The notes under the pieces: generated by a model | Database searches by the model: none | What the model was told of the DNA's origin: nothing | The model's input: the letters and a program-made list of their open reading frames with translations, nothing else | Position numbers and translations under genes: made by a program | Shown: positions 26,870 to 36,425 of the stretch, in pieces | Layout of the letters: each line of letters opens with the position of its first letter | Numbering within the stretch: the first letter of the stretch is position 1 | DNA from: Clostridium beijerinckii | GTDB taxonomy: Bacteria; Bacillota; Clostridia; Clostridiales; Clostridiaceae | Assembly: GCA_003129525.1 (NCBI GenBank) | Contig: CP029329.1 | Location: 3,656,001 to 3,720,000, forward strand | Direction: 5' to 3' | DNA length: 64,000 nucleotides

Positions 26870-27034
26870 TTATTCTCCAATACATAGTTTCATATATCCT
26901 CTTATGGCCTTACTTACGTCTTTTCCATTTCTATGACAATATGCTTCAAAGTCCTCATACAACTCAATTTCGCATTCCACGTGAAGCTGTTTCGTTGGAG
27001 GTTTTGCTTTTTTAATTTTCTTTTTATTTTCCAT
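26870..27034 (-). CDS. Small ribbon-helix-helix protein
   Basis: 54 aa; AAGGAG 12 nt before ATG 27034. Lys-rich N-terminus (MENKKKIKKAKPPTKQ), a strand (LHVECEIEL) and two helices (YEDFEAYCHRNG, DVSKAIRGYMKLC), the RHH arrangement of plasmid copy-control and partition proteins. Ends in its own terminator. Confidence 0.65.
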   Translation of the reverse strand: MENKKKIKKAKPPTKQLHVECEIELYEDFEAYCHRNGKDVSKAIRGYMKLCIGE

Positions 27035-27197
27035 TGTTATTCCACTCCTTCTATGTCAAATAGTCTAGCCAATAATCCAAATTCTTATACTTAAATTGCT
27101 TTAAAAAATATACAAATAAGTACAAACTATTACGAATATTAGTTCGTATTTTAGGCAATAATTATAATATAGACATTTAGAAAGGATTTAAATAAGC

Positions 27198-27371
27198 ATG
27201 AGAAATTTTTCATTTACAAAATGGCTTACTACTAAAGAAACTTTTAATTCATATGCACACTATAATGACTGGTTATCTATCTTATCAAAGGAAGAATGTA
27301 AAAAAACTGATTTATATTATCACGAAAAATATCAATATTTCTTAAATCACCTACAAACTGAATTGGATTAG
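27198..27371 (+). CDS. Small paralogous protein 1 (FSFTKWL family)
   Basis: 57 aa (MRNFSFTKWLTTKETFNSYA...). AAAGGA lies upstream of the ATG. Its N-terminus aligns with the next gene's (FSFTKWLTTKE versus TFSTWLIKEKG), so the two are paralogues or a diverged pair. Both are aromatic-rich and highly charged. Family unknown. Confidence 0.5.
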   Translation: MRNFSFTKWLTTKETFNSYAHYNDWLSILSKEECKKTDLYYHEKYQYFLNHLQTELD

Positions 27372-27429
27372 CAGCATATGCTTTCCCCATCTCCTATATG
27401 AAAATACATACATGAAAGGGTTTGATTGA

Positions 27430-27606
27430 ATGACATTTTCAACATGGCTTATAAAGGAAAAAGGCTTTATATCAAAAGCTCAATTTGATTCACTTGTAAA
27501 TACTTTGCCATACTCGGGCAGAAGAAAATTAATTCAATACTATGAAATAGAATATAAACATTATCTTGATACAAGACCAATACAGCTTGAACTTGAAATA
27601 AAATAA
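27430..27606 (+). CDS. Small paralogous protein 2 (TFSTWL)
   Basis: 58 aa (MTFSTWLIKEKGFISKAQFD...), 58 bp after its neighbour, ending at a strong terminator. Helical, with YYEIEYKHYLDT matching DLYYHEKYQYFLNH in the first protein. The conserved shape across two poorly alike sequences argues that both are real genes. Confidence 0.5.
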   Translation: MTFSTWLIKEKGFISKAQFDSLVNTLPYSGRRKLIQYYEIEYKHYLDTRPIQLELEIK

Positions 27607-27634
27607 TCCTGAAGAGGACCTCTTCAGGATTATT
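27602..27634 (+). terminator. Terminator of the small gene pair
   Basis: Perfect stem AATCCTGAAGAGG ACC TCTTCAGGATT followed by TTTT. Confidence 0.85.
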
Positions 27635-27675
27635 TTAGTAGTTAATTCCACAAACTGCGGAATTAACTACTAAAA
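27633..27675. repeat. Perfect 17-bp-arm hairpin
   Basis: TTTTAGTAGTTAATTCC, a 9-nt loop, then the exact complement. It directly follows the terminator; on either strand it would end in T-rich arms, so a bidirectional terminator is possible. Confidence 0.6.
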
Positions 27676-27719
27676 TTATAGGACAAGCCTCTGTTGTTTT
27701 TTGGACAGATACTTAAGCT

Positions 27720-27788
27720 CCATATAAAATAAATATTGTACAGGGGTGAGTGATCGCAATCCCCTTTACAATATTTATTTTATATTGG
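27720..27788. repeat. Long hairpin with 20-bp arms
   Basis: Arms CATATAAAATAAATATTGTA and TACAATATTTATTTTATATTG, closed by an inner AGGGG/CCCCT stem. It lies in the 312-bp gap before the helicase gene; nothing else is seen there. Confidence 0.6.
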
Positions 27789-27918
27789 TATAATTGCTTT
27801 CTAAAAAAACATTATTTTAGATAAACTGTGTCTTAATCACCAAAACTAAAGAATGCCTCAATCACAGATTGAATGCTTATAAACTTCTGTACCACCTTAT
27901 AGTTATATAAATGTATTA

Positions 27919-30519
27919 TTATTTTATCCCTAAGTTATCCATTCTCTCATTACTTATAAATTCTAAAAAATCTAGAGGAGTAATTTCCTCTTTTTTTAAC
28001 ATTTCTATCGCTTCTCCTCGCCATATAAGATTCCCTTTTCTACTAAAACTTCTTCTAATATTTCTTATTGCTGCAACCGCATGCATCGACCAATCAAGAA
28101 GTTTGTCCTTATTAACATAATAAAGAGAATCTGCATATTTAGCTGCTGATGGTTCTATTGAATTAGAATTTGTTATAAATATAGTTATTATTTCAGCATC
28201 TTCCTTTAACATTTTGACTTTTTGTCTAATCCAATCTGCATGCGTTCTGGCTTCTCTTATGTCTTTAAGCGGAATAGCTTTTTCACATGATTCATATATT
28301 TTCATTTCACAAACTATGCAAATATTTTCATTTATTATCCACCATGGATCTGGTGCTCCATCTTCAGAACTATTGCTTGCAATATATCCTAATAAATTTC
28401 CCAACATTTCATACCCTTGTTCAAATTTTATACCTTTATCATTTAATAGGTTCATAATTTTGGATATTTGTCTTTCAAACTTCACATTGCTTGTAGTTCC
28501 ATATTTATATATTTCTTCTTCTATTCTTTCAATAGCATCTGCTGAATAATCATTTGTTTCTTCATTATGTGATAAGTTATCCTTAGATATTAATTTCCTA
28601 AACCAAGTAATTGAATCTGAACAAGCAGCTGCGTTGTTAAAATATTTGTTTGCCATATCTTTATATGATTTTTTCCCTTGCTTAAAAAGTATGTAAGATA
28701 CACAACCTGCAGTATAATACCAAAAACCTCTATAACCTTTTAATTCACTTTCTTTTAAACAATTCAGTATATTTTCAATATACCCTAAAGCTTTTTCATA
28801 ATCTTCTCTCCAAATTGCATATTGATATTTAACTTCATATTTTGCCGACTCCATTAAGGACACTAAACTCTCATTTTTCTCATTTCCATAATTACTTTTT
28901 ATAAGTTCATCTCTATCCTGAACTATTCCTTGATTTACACTTTCCCACTCATCATCTTGACTTAAAAATATATTTAAATTCTCTATTATATCATCAGGAG
29001 TTTTGTATGTTTCGTACTGACTATATCCACATTGAATTTCAGCTTGTAGCTCTGGATTAAATTCATTTACTTTATTCATAGAGAATAATTCATTTATAAT
29101 ATCTTGTCCAATTATACACACTGCAGAATAGTCTATATCATTCCTTGTACATCTTCCAATTGCTTGAATTAACCTAGTTTTTATCCTTTCATTAAATAGC
29201 ACTGAAGATGCCATTCTTTTTGTAATAAACTGCTCTTGTAATCCTATTGACTTAGGGACATTATAAATAATCAATAATCTACATTCTTCCTCTGCTAAAT
29301 CTATTCCATCATATCTATTGGCTAATATTGCAATACCATGAGGAGACATTGTAAAGTTTTCTTTTGTTTTTTCAATGTCTTTGCTTAAAAAAACAGTATT
29401 TTGTGTTTCTTTTTGAAAAAATTCAGTTAATTCTTTAACCTTTGAATCGTTTTTTACTAATATTAATGTTCTATCCACATAATTGACCATTTTAATTAAA
29501 AGTTCATTCATATCTTCATCTCTAATAGACGCACTTGGAAATATAAAGAATCTTCTTCCCATAGCTTTTTTATCCCATCCATTTACCATTGCCAATTTTT
29601 TTATTTCAGAAATTCCAATAGCTCTTTCAAGTTCACCACTTATTCCTAATGTTGCTGACATATAAATTCTTTGTTTTGCATTTTTGAAACCGGGATTAGT
29701 TAATGTAGGTGGTATATATGGTCTTATCACAATTGTATAACTATTAATATAAAAGTTACATATATGCAGTTTATCTCTAATATTGGCCCAAGAATATTTA
29801 TTGTTTCCGCTAATATTTTCATCAATTATAGTTTTGAGTTCTTCTATTTTCTCAAGTATTTTTGTATTAGGAATTTTATCGCACCATTCTATTTGATCCT
29901 CTATGTAATAATCCTCTGCCATTTTGCAATATGTTGAAGGCTCTAATATATCTTTAAGGCTTTCAACTAACATGCTAAATAATATGTGATTATCATTGTC
30001 ATTTTTTATTTCTACACTCCAGTTGGATGCTATAAAATCCTCTGCTGAATGTGCATCGTCGAAAATTATTATGTCTGCATTTTTAAAAAATGAATTATTA
30101 TTGAACAATGCACTATAAGTTGTTATAGCAATGCATTCTGCACGAATATATTTTGAACTTTCTATTGGATCATAATATTTCTGTTTTCCAGTAAGGGCAA
30201 TAGTTTTAATTCCATATTTTGATGTGGCTTGCTCAACTACTTGATTGACAAGTTGTTTGTTAGGACATAAATAGACTACCTTTTCCTTATTTTTTCGTCT
30301 TCTAAATTCTCCAATTACTAATCCAATTAATGTTTTACCACTACCTGTTGGTAATTCTAATGCAACATTTTCATCATTGTAACCCTCACTCATATAATTA
30401 TCAATTACTTCTGATTGGTAATTTATAATGCCTTTAATTTTTCTATTCTTGTAATCCGAATACATTTCTTGTGGTGTTTTAAAGTTGGTTGTCTCAGTTT
30501 TTCTTTTTATGAATGCCAT
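27919..30519 (-). CDS. SF2 helicase fused to PD-(D/E)XK nuclease-like domain
   Basis: 866 aa from ATG 30519 (AAAGG nine nt upstream; an earlier ATG lacks a site). Motifs: LPTGSGKTLIG (56-66), IIFDDAHSAED (151-161), YMSATLGISG, AIGRCTRNDID. The C-terminal domain contains APDPWW and, 13 residues on, IVCEMKIY, giving P-D...E-x-K (723-724, 738-740), the restriction-nuclease signature. A helicase-nuclease fusion standing alone between RNA loci suggests a single-gene defence or plasmid-restriction factor. That role is inferred; the helicase call is secure. Confidence 0.8.
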   Translation of the reverse strand: MAFIKRKTETTNFKTPQEMYSDYKNRKIKGIINYQSEVIDNYMSEGYNDENVALELPTGSGKTLIGLVIGEFRRRKNKEKVVYLCPNKQLVNQVVEQATSKYGIKTIALTGKQKYYDPIESSKYIRAECIAITTYSALFNNNSFFKNADIIIFDDAHSAEDFIASNWSVEIKNDNDNHILFSMLVESLKDILEPSTYCKMAEDYYIEDQIEWCDKIPNTKILEKIEELKTIIDENISGNNKYSWANIRDKLHICNFYINSYTIVIRPYIPPTLTNPGFKNAKQRIYMSATLGISGELERAIGISEIKKLAMVNGWDKKAMGRRFFIFPSASIRDEDMNELLIKMVNYVDRTLILVKNDSKVKELTEFFQKETQNTVFLSKDIEKTKENFTMSPHGIAILANRYDGIDLAEEECRLLIIYNVPKSIGLQEQFITKRMASSVLFNERIKTRLIQAIGRCTRNDIDYSAVCIIGQDIINELFSMNKVNEFNPELQAEIQCGYSQYETYKTPDDIIENLNIFLSQDDEWESVNQGIVQDRDELIKSNYGNEKNESLVSLMESAKYEVKYQYAIWREDYEKALGYIENILNCLKESELKGYRGFWYYTAGCVSYILFKQGKKSYKDMANKYFNNAAACSDSITWFRKLISKDNLSHNEETNDYSADAIERIEEEIYKYGTTSNVKFERQISKIMNLLNDKGIKFEQGYEMLGNLLGYIASNSSEDGAPDPWWIINENICIVCEMKIYESCEKAIPLKDIREARTHADWIRQKVKMLKEDAEIITIFITNSNSIEPSAAKYADSLYYVNKDKLLDWSMHAVAAIRNIRRSFSRKGNLIWRGEAIEMLKKEEITPLDFLEFISNERMDNLGIK

Positions 30520-30736
30520 AAACCTCATCCTTTCATAAATACTTAATATTTCTAATTTTTTTAATTTTTTTCTTTTTACCTATATTATATTACTTTTTTG
30601 AAAATAATGTCATCATATTTGCTTTTATTTCTATTTTATATAAATTTTAATAATTATACGATTTATTCTCATATCAATTGCGCCGTCAATGTGCATTCTT
30701 TTCTGTCTGTCATTATTATTAATGAGTGTTATTGAA

Positions 30737-31660
30737 GCGCAAGAAATCGTATCACTAAAAATAATTACTTCTTTAAATTTATTTCTATTATTTTTAGTGA
30801 TTGGATTTCTTAAGCGGAAATAACGCCATTACTAATAAGGACTAGCAGGTAAGCATATACATTGTGGACCTGCCCTCGCCTTCCAATAAACTTTATTCCA
30901 TACTGGTGAGGGCAAGTCCAAGGCGCCTTTCTTTTATGCGCATGCATCACATTACCAAAATTATAGATTAAACCAAATAGACTTCTCCATAATATACAAT
31001 ATAATTTCTTTTGCATAATCTTCTTATAGTTCATTGGATTTAAGGCGCAGCCTTTAATCCACTCACTACACTTAGAGCATCCTCTTAAGAAAGTGTCAAT
31101 GTAATAACAATGGAGCAAAAGCTCCTTGTTATTACGCATTGACTCTTTCTGGAGTTAGAATTTAAAAAGCACATTTAGTGAATCCTCATTGTGAATAAAA
31201 ACATTAACTTTCCTTGCCCTATCTTAAATATAACTAAATTCTTTTCATCTGCAGCATTATCTCCATTAACAGAAGCTTCATATGCCATATTAACACCATT
31301 CGTATTTTAAAAATCATAAACCATATTGCAAGAAAGAAGGCATGTACATTTTGCTAAATAACGTTTCCCGAAGTGTCAAAGCTGAAATTAAGGGATAAAC
31401 CTTTATCTTTCAAAATCTTTGTAAATACAAAAAGACCATAAAAATTCATGGCCTTAGTATTTTAGCTTGGACATTTACGCAACAACGACTTATTTATCGA
31501 AGTGTGCATGCCTTCTACGCCCCATCGGGTGCGCAAACAAAGGACTGGTCTAATGCATAATAGCTTTTAGTATATAAGATGTTGAACCTTGTCGGAAAAC
31601 TCCTATATGCTGATGACCTACCTCTTTTGGGGTGGTGGATTAGTTTTATAACTACCAATT
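30737..31660 (-). ncRNA. Large structured RNA candidate, copy B (lacks the 5' half)
   Basis: Read on the minus strand it begins near 31660 with ATCCACCACCCC, as in copies A and C, then GCATTAGACCAGTCC, the AGAAGGCATG/CATGCCTTCT long-range helix, AAATAAGTCGTT pairing with AACGTTATTT, GGCCAT/ATGGTC, the AGAAAG hairpin (31089-31150, near-perfect over 29 bp), the GGATTAAAGGC hairpin (31036-31060), a TGCCCTC/GAGGGCA hairpin (about 30867-30915) and a final hairpin (30737-30817). It parallels the 3' part of copy C and the last hairpin of copy A. A 109-codon frame over it looks fortuitous. Confidence 0.62.
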
Positions 31661-32107
31661 TATTATGTTATAAATTTATAACCGCGTTATACTACTTACG
31701 CTTTTTTTGATTAATAGTTTTCTCATATACTTCTGTATATTCTTTAGATCTCATAACTCTTTCACACTTTTCACAAGAAAAACTTAAAATTCTTCAGGCA
31801 ACACGCCTTTAAAATTTGCACTCCATGAAAAATAAACTATTAAAATGTATAGACTTCAGAGGAAATCTATAAGGCATATAGGCAAAATATTTAACTACTC
31901 AACAAGGTTGGTTCATAAAATTATAAATAAGTAATAATAAGATATTTCTTTTTTATTTCCATTTTGAATGAACTTTTATTATATAATCTGTGTTATTATT
32001 TGCAACAAAGCTTGTTACTAAATTTTCTTATTTACTTAAAACAAAGGGGCACAAAATAAATAGAGTAAGAATTAATAAAATACTTACTCTATCTAGTAAT
32101 TATTGAT
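31661..32107. other. Intergenic between RNA B and the YcxB-like gene
   Basis: No intact gene. On the minus strand 31692-31790 an open stretch reads SCEKCERVMRSKEY..., which may be the tail of a decayed CxxC protein. A hairpin near 32055-32095 with GAGTAAG/CTTACTC arms is the probable terminator of the 32108 gene. Confidence 0.35.
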
Positions 32108-32638
32108 TTAACTTAATTCTTTTAGTTTATCCTTTTCCAAACTACTAAAGAAAGTGTTATATTCTTCATCAGAATTAAACGTTGATTTTGGAATGGCGGA
32201 AACAAAATATACTGTCCTCTTTTTTTCATTTCTATAATAACCTTCTTTAACAATAAAAAGTGTATTGGGTAAAGAATAAATATCTCTAATATTATTTCTA
32301 TTTAGTCTTGTTTTTTGATTATTAGAAATAAATTCAATGCTTTCTTTACTAATTTCTAATAAATTATTATTTAATTTTTTAAAATCCTTAATTAACCTAA
32401 AGAATAACACCTTTCTTAAAATAAAATATAGTATTACAGCCGATATTATATCCATTATCACTAATTCATCAAATTTTATATCTAGAATGACACTTCCTAC
32501 AGCAATTATTATTAAATATAAAATTAGAAGTATAATCGCTGTGTTACTGATAATTTTTCTTATAAGCCTATTATTTTGACTAAATTTTTTCAAATCATTA
32601 ATATTTTCTTTCATAAAGCCTCTTGCCTTATACTGCAT
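32108..32638 (-). CDS. YcxB-like membrane protein, paralogue 4
   Basis: 176 aa from ATG 32638 (AAGGAG upstream; chosen because the paralogues also begin M-x-YKAxGF). Two TM helices (about 33-75), then a soluble C-terminal domain (ESIEFISNNQKTRLNRNNIRDIYSLPNTLFI, SAIPKSTFNSDEEYNTFF) with the pattern of YcxB-like domains. It follows the truncated choline-binding copy by 44 bp, as paralogue 1 follows the longer copy. Immunity to the neighbour's product is the working inference. Confidence 0.65.
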   Translation of the reverse strand: MQYKARGFMKENINDLKKFSQNNRLIRKIISNTAIILLILYLIIIAVGSVILDIKFDELVIMDIISAVILYFILRKVLFFRLIKDFKKLNNNLLEISKESIEFISNNQKTRLNRNNIRDIYSLPNTLFIVKEGYYRNEKKRTVYFVSAIPKSTFNSDEEYNTFFSSLEKDKLKELS

Positions 32639-32682
32639 AATCACTTGACTCCTTTTCTTTTGTAATTTATATACAATAAAAT

Positions 32683-33510
32683 TTAAACGGATCTACTACT
32701 AATTGCTATAAGTTTTAATGCACCGGCCGCGAATAATTCTGGTAAATATATTCCTATAATTATAACTATTCCAGCACCAATACTATATAAAACTAATTTT
32801 CTCAATCCATTTATTTCAGTTACCGTAGCGGGTTCTGCCTCTAGTGGTACAGATGAATCCCCCCTATTAATATCATCTTTCTTAATATTTAAAATAATAT
32901 CTTGATATATTGTAACTTCTTTATATGTTGTAAGGTATTCAAAAGTCACTTTTACTGTATCTATCTCATAGTCAATTTTATATTTTACATTATCATTTAC
33001 TTGTGCTGATGCTCCAATTGAACTTATACTATCTGCTATATTTTGTGCAGTAAAATCAAATGTTATATTTGCTGAATTTAATCCATTAGTTATTTCACTA
33101 GATAATTCATTTGCAGAACCTACACTAAGGTTTAAATTTCCTGCTGCATTATATATGCTTTGCTCTAAAGAAACTTTTCCTGATACTTGTATTGAAGGAG
33201 ATAGAAATATTGGTAATGCTTTTTCAAAATTGAAGCTAATGAAAGAAATAATAGAATTATGAAAAATTCCGATCGTCCCACTTAATCCTAACAACGCGCT
33301 TGCTAATGTATCTATCATTTTACCATTTTTATCTAGTACATAACTTTCTACAATAGTGTTAGCTGCCATGCTTCCTTCTTTGTGGCCAACGTCTGTTTCT
33401 TGATAAAAATAGTATGATACATCATCTAGACTTTGCCAACCAGTAGCCATTTCACCCTCATAAAAGAAGTAGTAATAATATTCCTCTATTAGTTTCCATC
33501 CTCGCTGTCA
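32683..33510 (-). pseudogene. 5'-truncated copy of the choline-binding-repeat protein
   Basis: From about 33510 to the stop it matches the 3' part of the gene at 38342-39739 almost base for base (GWQSLDDVSYYFYQETDVG, ASALLGLSGTIGIFHNSIIS, C-terminal TM LYSIGAGIVIIIGIYLPEL). The homology breaks at GCGAGG, where unrelated sequence begins; the N-terminus and most repeats are missing. An ATG at 33450 could still give a 255-aa protein with the hydrophobic domain. Unlike the longer copy, its reading frame through the C-terminus is intact. Confidence 0.8.
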
Positions 33511-33604
33511 CGGTGCTCTGATCTTTCTCTGACCTTTCTGCAATCTTCTCATCATTTTCAATCCTAGTTAAATCTCTCTGAGTTTCTATTTTGAGTTTTT
33601 ATCT

Positions 33605-33612
33605 CTTGTTTT
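33605..33612 (+). repeat. IS66 target duplication, left
   Basis: CTTGTTTT, identical to 36183-36190, the 8-bp duplication expected of IS66. Confidence 0.9.
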
Positions 33613-33719
33613 GTAAGCGTCAATGAATCGACGCGTAGCGGTAGCATAATTTAAGTGATAAAATAAACCCAACAGAAAAACTTATATTCTCTGTTGGGTA
33701 CAATTTTATATAGAAATAA

Positions 33720-35330
33720 TTATTTGGTAGTCTTAACGCGCAGTTCATCTGGAATGCTTTCAGACCATGGCATACATTTTTCTAGTATGTCCTTTTCCTT
33801 AACTTCTGAATTTGCAAACATTTCGAATAAATATACTAAATACTTTTCCACTGCTAAGCCATTGGCTTTAGCCGTTTCGGTAATACTATAAAGTACTGCA
33901 CTTGATTTTGCGCCTTTTACTGTCTTGGAAAACATCCAGTTTTTTCTGCCAATTACAAATGGTTTTATAGCTCTTTCAGCTGCATTATTATCAATTTCAA
34001 GACATCCATTTGTCAAGAAAGTTCTCATATATGGCAACAACTTTTGAGCATATGCAAGAGCTTTACCTAAAGGACTTTTAGGAAGCGCATTAACAATTTC
34101 ATTATCTACATATTCTTGAAATTTACTAAGAATGGGTGAAGATCTCTTGAGCCTTATTGCATGTCGATCACCATAATAATCATCACTACATATATATTGT
34201 TCCCTTAGATCCTTTTCAACTTCATAAAGTTGCTCACAATAATTAAACCCTTCTAATGCGTGAGACTGCTTTAGAGCTTCAGGGTTTAAGGTTGATATTA
34301 TATCAAAGAATTTTCTTCGAATATGGGCCATACAATATAGTCTTTTTATATTCTTAACTTTATTATAGCCATCATATCCATCTGTTTGAAGATATCCAGA
34401 AAAACCTTCAAGAAATTCTTCAGCACAAGAGCCAGATCTTGTTTTCTGATAATCATATAAAATTATGTGGTTCTCTATGCCTCCGGAGCGATATAGCCAC
34501 ATGAACCTTTTTGAGTTGGAGTCTTTTCCGTTTTCTTCAATAACCTTCACATAGGTTTCATCGGCATGGATATAATTTCTTCTTAAGAGTTCCACTTTCA
34601 TATAATCAAAAACAGGCTGAAGTTCATTTGCACAACTTATTATCCAGTTGGATAATGTCTGTCTTGAAAGATTAACATTCATCATCTTAAAATATGATTC
34701 CATTCTATATAATGGCATTGCATATTGATATTTCATGCTAACAACATGAGCTAATAATTCATTTGAAGCCATACTTTTATATAAGAAAGTATTTGGCATT
34801 TTTGCAGAAATTATATTGGCTTTATCAGCATCCGCTTCGCAATTTTTGCAAGCATATGTATATGAAACATGTTCTTCTATGTAAAGTTCTGCTGGCTTAT
34901 ATTTTAAAATTTCTTTTGATTTTTTACCTATTATAACTAGAACATTCCCGCATTTATCGCAAAATGTTTCAGAGTCAGTAAGTTTATGCTCAATTGTAAC
35001 TCTATCTAGGCCGGATAAATTATCTTTCTTTCCTAAATGAGAAGATGATTTTTTTCTTGTATATGTAATTTCTTCAACGGAAGGCTCATCTATTTTAATA
35101 TCACTGTTTTTTTCAGCATCATTAAAAAGTGAGAGCTGTCTCGAATCAACTTGTTCACTAGATTGTCCAAAAATTTTTCTGTTTTTATTAAGGATCTGTC
35201 CTTTAAGAAAAGCCAATTCCTTTTTTAAATCATCAATTTCTTTATCTTTTGATTCAATGTCTTTTTCCATTTTAGAAATCAATAATTTTGTTTTTTCATC
35301 AAGTTGATTTTCTAAATCTAAAATATCCAT
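33720..35330 (-). CDS. tnpC: IS66 transposase TnpC
   Basis: 536 aa. N-terminal leucine-zipper-like coiled coil (1-50), a zinc-finger region (CDKCGNVLVIIG, CKNCEADAD), the DDE transposase core (YIHADETYVKV, YLQTDGYDGYNK, NAAERAIKPFVIGRKNW), and the C-terminal IS66 tail. Full length and uninterrupted; it performs cut and strand transfer for the element. Confidence 0.95.
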   Translation of the reverse strand: MDILDLENQLDEKTKLLISKMEKDIESKDKEIDDLKKELAFLKGQILNKNRKIFGQSSEQVDSRQLSLFNDAEKNSDIKIDEPSVEEITYTRKKSSSHLGKKDNLSGLDRVTIEHKLTDSETFCDKCGNVLVIIGKKSKEILKYKPAELYIEEHVSYTYACKNCEADADKANIISAKMPNTFLYKSMASNELLAHVVSMKYQYAMPLYRMESYFKMMNVNLSRQTLSNWIISCANELQPVFDYMKVELLRRNYIHADETYVKVIEENGKDSNSKRFMWLYRSGGIENHIILYDYQKTRSGSCAEEFLEGFSGYLQTDGYDGYNKVKNIKRLYCMAHIRRKFFDIISTLNPEALKQSHALEGFNYCEQLYEVEKDLREQYICSDDYYGDRHAIRLKRSSPILSKFQEYVDNEIVNALPKSPLGKALAYAQKLLPYMRTFLTNGCLEIDNNAAERAIKPFVIGRKNWMFSKTVKGAKSSAVLYSITETAKANGLAVEKYLVYLFEMFANSEVKEKDILEKCMPWSESIPDELRVKTTK

Positions 35331-35429
35331 CCCTATACCTCACAACAAATATAGGCATATATTACCACAAAACCCTCAATTCCGAAACTTGTAAAAGTTC
35401 AAAATTAAGGGTTTACAGCGATATTTGTT

Positions 35430-35780
35430 TTAAAAGCTATTTCTTACTTCAATTGGCTTAAATTTAGACTTAGTTCTAACTTCATATCCCATAAGCAGCC
35501 ATTTCAATTCTTCTTTGTTAATTTTAAGAGCTTCGTCTGGAGTCATCGGCCATTTCAATTTATTATTTTCAAGTCGAAAATAGTACAGCCAGAATCCTTC
35601 ATCAAAGTGAAGTATCTTAATTCTATTCATTTGCCTATTGCAAAAAACAAACAAGGATTTTTCAAACGGATCCAGTTTTAGCTGCGTTTGCACAATCACG
35701 ATTAGTCCATCAATACTTTTTCTCAAATCAGTTATTCCACACGCAAGATAAACTGTATTAACTTTATTAAGATTAAACAT
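35430..35780 (-). CDS. tnpB: IS66 accessory protein TnpB
   Basis: 116 aa with the IS66 Orf2 pattern: YLACGITDLRKSIDGL, FVFCNRQMNRIKILHFDEGFWLYYFRLE, KWPMTPDEAL. It overlaps the end of tnpA by 8 bp, the usual coupled arrangement, and is needed for IS66 transposition. Confidence 0.95.
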   Translation of the reverse strand: MFNLNKVNTVYLACGITDLRKSIDGLIVIVQTQLKLDPFEKSLFVFCNRQMNRIKILHFDEGFWLYYFRLENNKLKWPMTPDEALKINKEELKWLLMGYEVRTKSKFKPIEVRNSF

Positions 35781-36096
35781 TTGTAATCAAATCCTTAAGT
35801 AAAGTGCTCAAAACAGCTATTTCATTAGCCGGTACGTATATTTTAGTGGCTCCTATTTCTATTATTATATTAGGTCTATCAGCTGGAACTACGGTGATTT
35901 CAGTTGTTACTTTTTCTTCTCTCATTGAAATTGCATGAAACTGTAAATTATTATCTTCATTCTTAAATTTCTTTTTATAGTAATGAAATTGACTTTTAGT
36001 AATGTGATTTGCATTGCAGAAAGTTCCTAACGTTCCTTCGTAAGAAGAAAAGGTAGCAACAATTTCTCTCCAATTTATCTTTTCATTATTATTCAT
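35773..36096 (-). CDS. tnpA: IS66 accessory protein TnpA
   Basis: 107 aa. N-terminal helix-turn-helix (WREIVATFSSYEGTLGTFCNANHITKSQFHYYKKK) and a C-terminal strand (IIIEIGATKIYVPANEIAVL), typical of IS66 TnpA. First gene of the element, 86 bp inside the right end. Confidence 0.92.
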   Translation of the reverse strand: MNNNEKINWREIVATFSSYEGTLGTFCNANHITKSQFHYYKKKFKNEDNNLQFHAISMREEKVTTEITVVPADRPNIIIEIGATKIYVPANEIAVLSTLLKDLITNV

Positions 36097-36182
36097 GTAA
36101 ATAAACCTCCATTGTTAAAATCTATGTTAATTTTAACAATGAAGGTTTATATTTATCTATCCGTTAATTTTTTTACGCTTAC

Positions 36183-36190
36183 CTTGTTTT
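36183..36190 (+). repeat. IS66 target duplication, right
   Basis: CTTGTTTT, partner of 33605-33612. Confidence 0.9.
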
Positions 36191-36425
36191 AAATTATTAG
36201 TTGCTTTAGTCATACTTTCGTTTCTCCTTAAATACTACGAAAACAACAAACAGCTATCAAAGGGAAATTTCAATGCCAGTTACTATAGGAAACATAGGGA
36301 ATTCAGTAGAAATTCCTTTTTATATAATCATTTATTCCCTTTGATTTATTACTTATCTATTCTATAAAAAATAGAGAAAGTATGCATTTATTCTAATCCT
36401 ACTTTCTCTATAATAAATTATATTT

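Larger units (their letters stand above)
33613..36182 (-). mobile_element. IS66-family insertion sequence, complete
   Basis: 2570 bp with ends starting GTAAGCGT on both sides (inverted), flanked by an exact 8-bp CTTGTTTT duplication, and carrying tnpA, tnpB and tnpC in order. It looks intact and recent, as the duplication has no changes. It sits inside the small coiled-coil gene between the two choline-binding gene copies. Confidence 0.95.
33511..36213 (-). pseudogene. Small coiled-coil gene interrupted by IS66 (possibly XhlA/holin-like)
   Basis: A start with AAGGAG at 36213 reads MTKATNNLKQ, is interrupted by IS66, and continues beyond it as ETQRDLTRIENDEKIAERSE in a shifted frame before running into the truncated choline-binding copy. 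The helical, charged pattern recalls XhlA-type holin-associated proteins, but only about 45 residues remain, so this is tentative. It carries two lesions besides the IS: a frameshift and loss of the C-terminus. Confidence 0.45.

Noticed and set aside
30810..31139. 109-codon minus-strand frame over RNA B
   Set aside because: It runs through the conserved hairpins, has a Cys/Trp/His-rich composition unlike the neighbours, and is not preserved in copy C.
31175..31288. 37-codon frame MAYEASVNGDNAADEK... inside RNA B
   Set aside because: Protein-like composition but a weak ribosome binding site, and broken by stops in copy C; at most an embedded small ORF.
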